39,656 nucleotides of DNA from Sulfurimonas crateris (GTDB lineage: Bacteria; Campylobacterota; Campylobacteria; Campylobacterales; Sulfurimonadaceae), in assembly GCA_945870785.1 (NCBI GenBank), contig CAMBTK010000013.1, positions 1-39,656 of the forward strand, in the 5' to 3' direction. Positions 24,401 to 31,659 of the stretch are shown here, one piece after another. The notes beneath the pieces were generated by a model. That model ran no database searches and was not told the DNA's origin. It worked only from the letters and a program-made list of their open reading frames with translations. Every line of letters starts with the position of its first letter. The first letter of the stretch is position 1. A program made the translations under genes and the position numbers.

Positions 24401-24406
24401 ATTATA
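24401..24406 (-). promoter_or_regulatory. -10 box of the RNA helicase gene
   Basis: TATAAT on the minus strand in very AT-rich DNA; predicted leader of about 70 bases, long for this window and containing the palindrome. The remaining bases to 24500 show only T-tract-rich DNA. Confidence 0.5.
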
Positions 24407-24521
24407 CCCAAATATATTCTCTTTTTAGTTAAAATAAATAATATTTATAATTGTTTAAGTTGATATTGTGTAGATAGGGTAGCTGTAGCTATTTTTATTA
24501 CTTTATATTTTATTTTTTTGC

Positions 24522-24527
24522 TATTAT
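24522..24527 (+). promoter_or_regulatory. Extended -10 for the DoxX/FTR-like operon
   Basis: A run of seven Ts, then TGC and TATTAT, the same arrangement as in front of metK. Predicted start near 24534, giving a leader of about 37 bases to ATG 24571 with AAAAGAGA as ribosome site. Confidence 0.45.
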
Positions 24528-24570
24528 TATAGAGTTTTAAAAGAGTAAAGATATATAAAAAGAGATAAAA

Positions 24571-24768
24571 ATGAAGATAGAGACACAGTATAGCTATGAA
24601 AAAACATATAGAGTTACATCGGAGAGTGATTTATTAAAGATGATAGCACAAGAGGTAGGAGACGCTGACCCAGAGGGAACGCTTATCTATATAAAAGAGG
24701 CTATAAAAAATGGTAAGGTTATCTCGGTTGGAAGTTGCAGATTTAGAGAAGCTAAGGAGATAAAATGA
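24571..24768 (+). CDS. Small uncharacterised protein, 65 residues
   Basis: Not recognised. Charged and soluble, with a strand-like start (MKIETQYSYEKTYRVTSES), a helix (DLLKMIAQEVGDADPEG), then TLIYIKEAIKNGKVISVGSC and a basic end. One cysteine near the C-terminus (GSCRFREAKEI). No signal peptide. The ATGA overlap with the DoxX gene shows it is made together with DoxX and the FTR-like protein, so a partner or small regulator of that redox module is plausible. Confidence 0.7.
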   Translation: MKIETQYSYEKTYRVTSESDLLKMIAQEVGDADPEGTLIYIKEAIKNGKVISVGSCRFREAKEIK

Positions 24769-25148
24769 GTAATGATCTTGCAAAATTACTGCTAAGGCTT
24801 AGTGTCGGAATTATGATACTTTTTCATGGGCTAGATAAAATCATTAATGGGATAGGCGGAATTAAGCATCTTGTTACCAGCGCTGGATTGCCAGAGTTTT
24901 TCGCTTATGGCATTTATATCGGTGAGATTGTTATGCCAATCTTTATCATCATTGGAGCATACGCAAGAGTTGCATCTGCTGTTGTTGCTTTAAATATGGC
25001 TGTCGCTATCTTTTTAGCGTATGGAGGAGCTATTTTTTCTCTAGGCAAACATGGCGCACCTGTTTTTGAGTTACCATTTTTGTATCTGGTAATGTCGATA
25101 GTTATTTTTATACTTGGAAGTGGCAAGTACGCACTTAATGCGAAATAG
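24765..25148 (+). CDS. DoxX family membrane protein
   Basis: 127 residues with four hydrophobic segments. The first, LLLRLSVGIMILFHGLDKII, carries the DoxX signature R...G..F..HG.dK, and GLPEFFAYGIYIGEIVMPIF is the conserved second segment. DoxX relatives include the small subunit-like part of archaeal thiosulfate:quinone oxidoreductase and partners of thiol-redox systems. It overlaps the upstream gene by ATGA and lies 13 bases before the FTR-like gene, so an electron route between the quinone pool and a dithiol or sulfur compound is a reasonable inference for this operon. Confidence 0.88.
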   Translation: MSNDLAKLLLRLSVGIMILFHGLDKIINGIGGIKHLVTSAGLPEFFAYGIYIGEIVMPIFIIIGAYARVASAVVALNMAVAIFLAYGGAIFSLGKHGAPVFELPFLYLVMSIVIFILGSGKYALNAK

Positions 25149-25161
25149 ATAAGGAATAAAG

Positions 25162-25785
25162 ATGATAAATATGATGATTGGTTTTTTCAAAGACTTTTTT
25201 AAATACAAACAAAGTGCGAAAAAGCAGCAAGAATGGCTAGAAAAGTACGCTAAGCAGAAAAACTATGCACTTAACCCGAGCTGGATGATGCTAACTAATC
25301 TTAAAAGTAATCTTTGCGAGATGGAAGCGACTTTTGGTAAGCGTTATTGCCCTTGTTTTGAGCCTTCTGCTGATGAAAAGTTAAATAAAAAGATGATGTG
25401 TCCTTGTAAATTTATTGATGATGAGATTGCTGAGTATGGAACTTGTCATTGTGCACTTTTTGGTCCTGCTGACTTGAGTAAAGAGGATTGGAAGGCATCT
25501 TCAAAACGTCTTATGGCCGAATATCAAGTGCCAAAAAATCTTAAAGAAGGTGTTCTTGATACTCGAGGAATGCCACTAGACCCACGTCGTGCTCTACCTA
25601 TTCCAGATATGATGCATCAGGTTAAGTCAACACTAAATGGGTACAAGGGCGAGACACTAACAGTCATAGTAGAGTATGAGCAAGAGGTTAAAAACTTAGA
25701 AAAAATAGCTAAGTATCGAGGTCTAAAACTAAACAGTGTAGATAAAGATGGTAGCTTTGAAGTAGTATTAGACTTTAGAAAATAA
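25162..25785 (+). CDS. FTR catalytic-subunit-like protein fused to a TusA-like domain
   Basis: 207 residues. Residues 30-105 match ferredoxin:thioredoxin reductase beta subunit: CPC (63-65), CPC (80-82) and CHC (95-97), though the spacers are 14 and 12 residues rather than 16 and 8. By homology C65 and C97 would be the redox disulfide and C63, C80, C82, C95 the [4Fe-4S] ligands. From about 131 the protein reads LDTRGMPLDPRRA, then GETLTVIVEYEQEVKNLEKI and a final strand, which fits a TusA/SirA-like fold (LDxRGLxCPxP) in which the sulfur-carrying cysteine is L139. No variable FTR alpha subunit gene is nearby. AAGGA precedes the ATG. The fold call for the C-terminus is inference. Confidence 0.82.
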   Translation: MINMMIGFFKDFFKYKQSAKKQQEWLEKYAKQKNYALNPSWMMLTNLKSNLCEMEATFGKRYCPCFEPSADEKLNKKMMCPCKFIDDEIAEYGTCHCALFGPADLSKEDWKASSKRLMAEYQVPKNLKEGVLDTRGMPLDPRRALPIPDMMHQVKSTLNGYKGETLTVIVEYEQEVKNLEKIAKYRGLKLNSVDKDGSFEVVLDFRK

Positions 25786-25798
25786 GTTTGTAACTAGT

Positions 25799-26356
25799 TT
25801 ATGGATGTGGAACTTTTATCTTAGAGTTTAAGCTCCACCCTATAATCACCATCAAAACTAAAACTCCAACATCAGGCAAAAATCCGTATGTAGAAGCCAA
25901 ATAGACAAGCCAGAGTAAAATCGCACCAAGTGGTGTTGGAACCCCAGTAAAGTAGTTGCTTACCTCTCCTGCATCTGCGTTAATGTTAAACTGGATAAGT
26001 CTTCTGAGTCCAGATATAACATAGTATATGCTTATAATTGCAGCAAAAAACAGCTCTATACCAGATAAAGAGGTCGCATATATAGCTTGAAAAATAAGAA
26101 AAACAGGAACAAGTACAAAGCTTAAAAAGTCAGCAAAACTATCTAGTTGTATGCCAAATTCGTTTGATAGTTTATATTTTCTTGCAATTTTTCCATCAAA
26201 AATATCAAAAGCTCCGCCAACCCAAGCCAAGATTATCGCTAAAAAGAAGTTATTTTGGGTAATAAAATAAGTTGCTAAAAGCCCCGCTGTTATATTTACA
26301 AAAGTAAATAGGTTCGCTAGATTGAAGTGAGAAGAAGCATTGTATAAGAATTTCAT
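25799..26356 (-). CDS. pssA: CDP-diacylglycerol-serine O-phosphatidyltransferase (CDP-alcohol phosphotransferase)
   Basis: 185 residues from the ATG at 26356. The CDP-alcohol phosphotransferase motif is complete: FDGKIARKYKLSNEFGIQLD then SFAD, i.e. D-G-x2-A-R-x8-G-x3-D-x3-D. Several membrane segments follow. The NLANLFTFVNITAGLLA opening is typical of PssA, which makes phosphatidylserine, precursor of phosphatidylethanolamine; another CDP-alcohol enzyme is possible. An ATG at 26422 would add 22 residues, but a TATAAT (26380-26375) lies inside that extension and would start the mRNA about 12 bases before the 26356 ATG, so I choose the shorter form. Confidence 0.85.
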   Translation of the reverse strand: MKFLYNASSHFNLANLFTFVNITAGLLATYFITQNNFFLAIILAWVGGAFDIFDGKIARKYKLSNEFGIQLDSFADFLSFVLVPVFLIFQAIYATSLSGIELFFAAIISIYYVISGLRRLIQFNINADAGEVSNYFTGVPTPLGAILLWLVYLASTYGFLPDVGVLVLMVIIGWSLNSKIKVPHP

Positions 26357-26431
26357 GATAATCTTTTTGTTGAAATTATAACCTAAAAGAGGAAAGTTTA
26401 TTTTACAATAAGTTATTAACAAGAGAGAAAA

Positions 26432-26446
26432 CGATAATTAATATCA
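26432..26446 (+). promoter_or_regulatory. Second Fur-like box upstream of porin
   Basis: CGATAAT-T-AATATCA matches the 7-1-7 Fur palindrome TGATAATnATTATCA at 12 of 14 positions. It lies 21 bases upstream of a stronger box and also upstream of the divergent pssA gene. Confidence 0.5.
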
Positions 26447-26466
26447 AGATTAAGTTCTGTATAAGT

Positions 26467-26481
26467 TGATATTGATTATCA
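26467..26481 (+). promoter_or_regulatory. Fur box upstream of porin gene
   Basis: TGATATT-G-ATTATCA matches the 7-1-7 Fur palindrome with one mismatch, 34 bases before the porin ATG at 26516. Iron-bound Fur is expected to repress the gene. Confidence 0.7.
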
Positions 26482-26515
26482 TTTTATAAATAAACTTGAT
26501 AAAAGGTAATTTATT

Positions 26516-27832
26516 ATGAAAAAAATAGTTATAAGTGCTTCTCTTGCCATTTTAATATTTAATGCTAACCTGTATGCAACTCAAGAGGCAACACAAGCGG
26601 TTAAAGAGAGAGAACACTCTGTTAGAGATATAATTGATGAAGTTGCAAAACCTAAAGACAAAGAGGTAATTGGAGTTGAGCAAATCAAACATATTTTTGA
26701 AGATGCTACGGTTATGGGACAACTCAGAGTTCTATACTCAGGTTATAACAATAGTGTAGGAAACAACCAATATGCAACTGCAATCGGGGGACAGTTGAAG
26801 TATGAACTAGCAGAGTATAAAGGATTTAACGCTGCGATAGAAGTTACAACGGCAAATGATATAAATTTTGCAACAGGAGATGACACAGAACAAAATAGTG
26901 AAATATCTTCACGGAAGGGTAATTATACAGAGCTCTCTCAAGCTTATGTAAACTATAAAAATGGGGGATTAAATCTACGTGCAGGTCGTCAACATATAGA
27001 TACGCCTTTGGCTGATAGCGATGATATTAGAATGATTTTAAATACATTTGAAGCATATATAGCAACTTATGAGATTGAAGGATTAAAACTAATGGGTGGT
27101 TTGCTCACAAAATGGCAAGGAACAGATGCTGGTTTATCTCCTGAAAATCCATGGTCTGATACTGGTGAAGATGGGACATATTTTGCTGGAACATCATACT
27201 CCACTGACTTTATAGATACAAGTTTATGGTATTACGATATATCTAAAGATAATAACCCTAACAGTGCAACAGGAAATGTTGCAAACTCGTCGGTGTATGC
27301 AGATCTCTCTTTGCATCTGGCTTTATCAGAAAACTATGCGCTTCATACAAGTGCACAATATATAAATCAGAGCGAATCAGACAACAGCGGTATAGACTCC
27401 TCTATTTACGGTGCAATGGCAGAGTTAGTTATGTTTGAAGATTTTGCTTTGTCTGTTGCATATAATAAATCTAAAAAGCAGGTAGGAAAAAGTAGCTTTT
27501 CTGGCTTTGGAGGAGGGGCGTTGTACACAAGCATGGACTCTATGATTATTGACGCCATAACCACAGACAGAGATGCTCAAGCTATCGTTACAGGAGTTAC
27601 TTATAAAATTGGTGATTTTGGTTTTATGTATGCGTATGGAGATTTTAATGCACAAGCAGATTCTTTAGGAGCAAAAGAGCATATAGTAGAGCAAAATTTA
27701 GGTTTTGAGTATACTCCAAATGAAAATTTAACTATTGCAGCCATATATGTTAAAGATAACGACAAAGAAGATAGCGGTAGCAATGGCGGAGATTGGGAAA
27801 ATTTAAGAGCTATGGTTGCATATAATTTTTAA
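26516..27832 (+). CDS. Outer-membrane porin (OprD-like/Campylobacterota type), probably iron-regulated
   Basis: 438 residues with a signal peptide (MKKIVISASLAILIFNANLYA, cut before TQEA). A charged stretch (about 25-55, QAVKEREHSVRDIIDEVAKP) precedes the barrel, which begins near VMGQLRVLYSGYNN and shows alternating strands with aromatic ends; the last residue is phenylalanine (VAYNF), as in most porins. NYTELSQAYVNY and LNLRAGRQHIDTPL are typical of epsilonproteobacterial OprD-family porins. Two Fur boxes in front and feoAB behind suggest a role in iron uptake or in the low-iron envelope. No TonB box or plug domain, so not a siderophore receptor. AAAAGGT seven to nine bases before the ATG. 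Confidence 0.85.
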   Translation: MKKIVISASLAILIFNANLYATQEATQAVKEREHSVRDIIDEVAKPKDKEVIGVEQIKHIFEDATVMGQLRVLYSGYNNSVGNNQYATAIGGQLKYELAEYKGFNAAIEVTTANDINFATGDDTEQNSEISSRKGNYTELSQAYVNYKNGGLNLRAGRQHIDTPLADSDDIRMILNTFEAYIATYEIEGLKLMGGLLTKWQGTDAGLSPENPWSDTGEDGTYFAGTSYSTDFIDTSLWYYDISKDNNPNSATGNVANSSVYADLSLHLALSENYALHTSAQYINQSESDNSGIDSSIYGAMAELVMFEDFALSVAYNKSKKQVGKSSFSGFGGGALYTSMDSMIIDAITTDRDAQAIVTGVTYKIGDFGFMYAYGDFNAQADSLGAKEHIVEQNLGFEYTPNENLTIAAIYVKDNDKEDSGSNGGDWENLRAMVAYNF

Positions 27833-27850
27833 TTTAACCACTGTTTAACA

Positions 27851-27865
27851 TGATATTTATTATCA
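27851..27865 (+). promoter_or_regulatory. Fur box upstream of feoAB
   Basis: TGATATT-T-ATTATCA, one mismatch to the 7-1-7 Fur palindrome, 109 bases before the feoA ATG. Nearly identical to the box before the porin gene, so both units likely respond together to iron. Confidence 0.7.
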
Positions 27866-27973
27866 TTATGTGTTTATAAAATTATTGATTTTATTGTGTG
27901 GCAAAATTGATTACTCTTAGTTTTGCATTTTAGATGAGTTTTAAAAAAATTATAAGATAGTAGAGATGCAAAA

Positions 27974-28210
27974 ATGAAAAAAAAATTAAGTGATTGTAAA
28001 AAAGCTTGTATTGTAAAAGTTACAAAGCTAAATGCAACAGCAGAGTTAAAACAGCGTCTTATCTCCTTTGGGGTTATGAAAGATACAGTTATAGAAGTTT
28101 TGGAGTATGCTCCTGCAAAAAGCACTCTTGAGATAAAAGTAGGTAAGACACGGTTGGCTCTAAGAGCAAGAGAAGCAGATTTAATTGAGGTTGAAAAATA
28201 TGAAGAGTAG
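27974..28210 (+). CDS. feoA: Ferrous iron transport protein A
   Basis: 78 residues, small SH3-like FeoA. LSDCKKACIVKVTKLNATAE, LKQRLISFGVMKDTVIEVLE and LEIKVGKTRLALRAREADLI follow the family (R-L-x-x-[LF]-G-[LIV] and ALR.. motifs). Needed for FeoB function, probably by docking to its cytoplasmic side. Starts after a weak ribosome site (GAGATGCAAAA). Overlaps feoB by 11 bases; expression probably falls under the Fur box at 27851. Confidence 0.93.
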   Translation: MKKKLSDCKKACIVKVTKLNATAELKQRLISFGVMKDTVIEVLEYAPAKSTLEIKVGKTRLALRAREADLIEVEKYEE

Positions 28211-30335
28211 CACAAAGAGTTGTCCTATAACGGCCAAACATATAAAAGTAGCACTTGTTGGTCAGCCAAATGTCGGCAAGAGTATGCTTATAAACTCTAT
28301 CTCAAATGCCCATCTTCATGTTGGAAATTTTACGGGCGTTACGGTTGAGAAGAGTGAAGTGCTTTTTGACTATAAAGATTACCACTTTACAGTTGTAGAT
28401 TTACCAGGAACATATGCTCTTAATGATTACTCAATCGAGGAGAGAGTTACAACTGAGTATCTTTACAGCCAACATTATGATTTGATTATAAACGTAGTAG
28501 ATTCAACAAATTTGGAGAAGAATTTACAATTAACAACTGAGCTTATGAGTATAGGCAAAAAAATGGTTATTGCTTTAAATATGAGCGATGAAGCTCAGAA
28601 AGAGGGCATAGATATAGATAACGAGCAGATGTCTTTGATTCTTGGTATCCCTTGTGTTAAGGTGTCTGCTGCTACAAAATTTGGGATAGAGACGCTTATA
28701 AAAGCGCTTGTAAAAGAGTTTGAAGAGGAGGATGCTATAAATAAACTTCTCTTTAGCGAAGCAGTTGAAGAGGAGATAGCTTTAATTGTAGAGAGTTTTA
28801 TAAAACATAGATACAAAGATGAAAACTCTTATAGAAATATCGCTATAAATATATTAAAAGGGGAGAAAAAAACTTATGCAAAACTGCATGATGACCCTAT
28901 TTGGACGGAATTACAACCACTCGTTATTGATGCTTTAAAACATATAGAATTGCACCATGACAGCGATGATATAAAAGAGGCTTTTGCATCAGAGTACGCC
29001 GCTTTTAACAGAGGAGTGGTTCATGAAGTTTTAAAGCAGAACAGAGAGATAGATAAGAGAACAATAACAGACAAGATAGACTCTGTTTTAATACATAATA
29101 TTTTTGGTATTCCTATATTTCTATTTTTTATGTGGTCTCTTTTTCAGTTGACTTTTGAGATAGGCTCTATTCCTATGGATTGGATAGATGGCTTTTTCTC
29201 ATGGTTAGGAGATACTGTTGGCGCAACAATTGCAAATGATGATATACGCTCTTTGGTTGTTGATGGAGTTATAGCTGGAGTTGGCGCTGTTGTGCTTTTT
29301 GTTCCAAATATTGCGATACTCTTTGTTGGAATAGCACTCTTGGAGAGTACGGGATATATGTCAAGAGTTGCATTCTTGCTTGATGGATTTTTTCATAAAT
29401 TTGGGCTTCATGGACAATCTTTTATCCCGCTAGTTACAGGTTTTGGATGCTCAATTCCCGCTTATATGTCAGCTAGAATATTAAAAAACGACAGAGACAG
29501 ACTTCTTACTCTTTTTATTATAGGATTTATGAGTTGTGGGGCTAGACTGCCTGTATATGTACTTTTTGCAGGTGCGTTTTTTTCTGAAAGTATGGCTGGA
29601 AATATCTTATTTGCTATCTATATAACTGGAGCGACAATCGGTTTGATTGCTGCTAAGATTTTAAAACTTACAGCATTTAAGGGCGTAGATGAGCCATTTG
29701 TTATGGAGATGCCAAAGTATAGACTTCCATCTGTAAAGCTTATTTGGCATACCGTTGTTACAAAAACTTTGATGTATCTAAAAAAAGCTGGTACATTTAT
29801 AGCGGCGGCTTCTATTCTTATCTGGTTCTTTAGCAACTATCCACATAACTTAGAGCTAAAAGAGAGTTTTGATGCAAAAATAGAGAGTGCCTCAAGCGAA
29901 GATGAAAAAAGAGTTCTTGAAAACACTCTTGCAGAAGAACATCTCAAGCAGAGCTATCTTGGGCAAATAGGTAGATTTTCAGAGCCTCTGTTTGCACCGC
30001 TTGGTTTTGACTGGAAAATGAGCGTTGCACTTCAAACAGGACTTGCAGCAAAAGAAGTTGTAGTATCAACCCTTGGTGTTTTATACTCTTTGGGAAATGA
30101 AGTAGATGAGGAGAATATATCTTTAAAAGAGACTATTTCAAAAAATATCCCATTTGCATCTGCTGTTGCTTTTATCGTTGTTGTTATGATTTACCTGCCG
30201 TGTTTGGCTGCTTCAGTAGTCTTTACGCGTGAAGCTGGAAGTATAAAATACTTCTTTTATCTTTTGACGTTTACATCAATCGCAGCGTATTCATTGGCTT
30301 TTATAGCTTACAATATAGCTAAGCTCTTGGAGTAA
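28200..30335 (+). CDS. feoB: Ferrous iron transporter FeoB
   Basis: 711 residues from the ATG at 28200, which lies inside the end of feoA and has GAGG ten bases ahead; a TTG at 28185 is a less likely start. N-terminal G domain: G1 GQPNVGKS (21-28), G2 FTGVTVEK, G3 DLPGTY, G4 NMSD; then a helical GDI-like spacer (about 180-280) and a membrane part with two Gate regions (GFGCSIPAYMSAR, GARLPVYVLFA, and AKEVVVSTLGVLY). Pumps Fe2+ across the inner membrane. The cysteine in GFGCSIPA is the usual pore residue. No C-terminal cysteine-rich FeoC-like tail. Confidence 0.97.
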   Translation: MKSSTKSCPITAKHIKVALVGQPNVGKSMLINSISNAHLHVGNFTGVTVEKSEVLFDYKDYHFTVVDLPGTYALNDYSIEERVTTEYLYSQHYDLIINVVDSTNLEKNLQLTTELMSIGKKMVIALNMSDEAQKEGIDIDNEQMSLILGIPCVKVSAATKFGIETLIKALVKEFEEEDAINKLLFSEAVEEEIALIVESFIKHRYKDENSYRNIAINILKGEKKTYAKLHDDPIWTELQPLVIDALKHIELHHDSDDIKEAFASEYAAFNRGVVHEVLKQNREIDKRTITDKIDSVLIHNIFGIPIFLFFMWSLFQLTFEIGSIPMDWIDGFFSWLGDTVGATIANDDIRSLVVDGVIAGVGAVVLFVPNIAILFVGIALLESTGYMSRVAFLLDGFFHKFGLHGQSFIPLVTGFGCSIPAYMSARILKNDRDRLLTLFIIGFMSCGARLPVYVLFAGAFFSESMAGNILFAIYITGATIGLIAAKILKLTAFKGVDEPFVMEMPKYRLPSVKLIWHTVVTKTLMYLKKAGTFIAAASILIWFFSNYPHNLELKESFDAKIESASSEDEKRVLENTLAEEHLKQSYLGQIGRFSEPLFAPLGFDWKMSVALQTGLAAKEVVVSTLGVLYSLGNEVDEENISLKETISKNIPFASAVAFIVVVMIYLPCLAASVVFTREAGSIKYFFYLLTFTSIAAYSLAFIAYNIAKLLE

Positions 30336-30399
30336 AATTACTATTTAAGAGTTAAAGAACTATACTAGTAACGATAGATATTATTTTGAGGAGTTTGTC

Positions 30400-30915
30400 A
30401 TGGCTAAGTTTGGAAATTCAATAATAAAAGGTTTAGAAATTAGTGAGATTATCACTGTTTTAAACAAAGCATACGCTGATGAGTGGTTGGCTCATTACCA
30501 ATACTTTATAGAAGCAAAAGTTGTAAAAGGGATTATGAAAGATGCCGCAATCATTGAGTTAAATCAACATGCGGCAGATGAATTAAGACATGCTACTATG
30601 GTAGCTGATAGAATTTTACAATTAGGAGGAACACCGCTTCTTAATCCAAAAGATTGGTTTACACATACAAGCTGTGGCTATGAAGAGCCACGAGAATTTG
30701 ATGTTGTAAAAATATTAGAAGACTCTATAAAAGGCGAACAGTGTGCCATTTCTGTTTACTCAAAACTTGTTGATATGACAAGAGATAAAGATATAGTGAC
30801 ATATGATATCGTCTCTCAAATATTGGCAGATGAAGTTGAACATGAAGAGGATTTACAAGCACTTCATGATGATATTACGGAGTTTGTAGCAGATTTGAAG
30901 AAATCTCTTAGCTGA
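30400..30915 (+). CDS. Ferritin-like protein, Dps-like (DPSL/thioferritin-type)
   Basis: 171 residues forming a four-helix bundle. Diiron ligands can be read as E28 (ADEWLAHY), E61/H64 (ADELRHA), E113 (KGEQ) and E145/H148 (ADEVEHEED), the bacterioferritin arrangement. C92 (HTSCGY) and C115 (GEQCA) lie near the second set, as in the DPSL (thioferritin) group, which uses peroxide to oxidise iron and protects from oxidative stress. No haem-binding methionine position is evident. The location directly after feoB fits iron storage or detoxification. GAGGAG lies eight bases before the ATG; a TATACT precedes it, so it has its own promoter. Confidence 0.85.
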   Translation: MAKFGNSIIKGLEISEIITVLNKAYADEWLAHYQYFIEAKVVKGIMKDAAIIELNQHAADELRHATMVADRILQLGGTPLLNPKDWFTHTSCGYEEPREFDVVKILEDSIKGEQCAISVYSKLVDMTRDKDIVTYDIVSQILADEVEHEEDLQALHDDITEFVADLKKSLS

Positions 30916-30955
30916 TGATGAAATTAAAACCATTAACTACTTATTATTTGATGTC

Positions 30956-30964
30956 TGTTAAGAT
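30956..30964 (+). promoter_or_regulatory. Extended -10 of the response regulator operon, ATG six bases downstream
   Basis: TGT plus TAAGAT (30959-30964) followed by TCCCCT and ATG 30971. No Shine-Dalgarno is visible, so transcription should begin at or beside the start codon. Confidence 0.5.
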
Positions 30965-30970
30965 TCCCCT

Positions 30971-31633
30971 ATGAAAAAAATATTAATGATTGAAGATGAT
31001 TTAGAACTTGCTGAGATTCTTACAGAGTATCTACAGCAGTTTGGATTTGAGGTTATCACAGAAGATGACCCTTTTAAAGCGGTTAGCATATTGAAGTTGG
31101 AGCCATTTGATTTGGTAATCTTGGATTTAACTCTACCTGGAATGGATGGTTTGGAGGTTTGTGAAGCGATTCGTGAACGTCAAGATATCCCTATAATTAT
31201 CTCTTCGGCTAGAAGTGACGTAACAGACAAAGTAAAAGCTCTTGAACTTGGAGCAGATGATTATATTCCAAAGCCTTATGACCCTAGAGAATTAGAGGCT
31301 AGAATCCACTCGGTATTAAGACGTTATGAAGCGAAATCACAACAAAAAGAGGAGTCAAAGAGCGACTTTAAGTGTGATACATCTTCAATGATGATTACAT
31401 ATCGCGGAAGAAATATTGACCTCACAAATGCTGAGTTTGGCATACTCTCATATATGATTGCAAAGCAAGGCTTGGTAGTTTCAAGAGAGGATTTGATACA
31501 TAACGTAAATGCTATAAATGAAGACTCTTCAAACAAAAGTATAGATGTTATGGTTGGTAGAATAAGAAATAAACTTGGAGATAAATCTCTAATTGAATCT
31601 GTTAGAGGCGTTGGATATAAACTTCTTAAATAG
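30971..31633 (+). CDS. OmpR-family response regulator (ArsR-like)
   Basis: 220 residues. Receiver domain with acidic pair EDD (8-10), phospho-aspartate D52 in VILDLTLPGMDG and lysine in YIPKPYDP; then an OmpR/PhoB winged helix (about 130-218: TNAEFGILSYMIAKQGLVVS and SIDVMVGRIRNKLGD, ending RGVGYKLL). Pairs with the kinase 26 bases downstream. The pair resembles ArsRS of Helicobacter and related Campylobacterota systems, though the signal cannot be told. The gene lacks a ribosome site and appears leaderless. Confidence 0.93.
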   Translation: MKKILMIEDDLELAEILTEYLQQFGFEVITEDDPFKAVSILKLEPFDLVILDLTLPGMDGLEVCEAIRERQDIPIIISSARSDVTDKVKALELGADDYIPKPYDPRELEARIHSVLRRYEAKSQQKEESKSDFKCDTSSMMITYRGRNIDLTNAEFGILSYMIAKQGLVVSREDLIHNVNAINEDSSNKSIDVMVGRIRNKLGDKSLIESVRGVGYKLLK

Positions 31634-31659
31634 TTCTCATTGTTTTAGGAGATAAATCA

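Noticed and set aside
26357..26422. N-terminal extension of pssA
   Set aside because: A good -10 box lies within it and the family N-terminus begins at the ATG at 26356.
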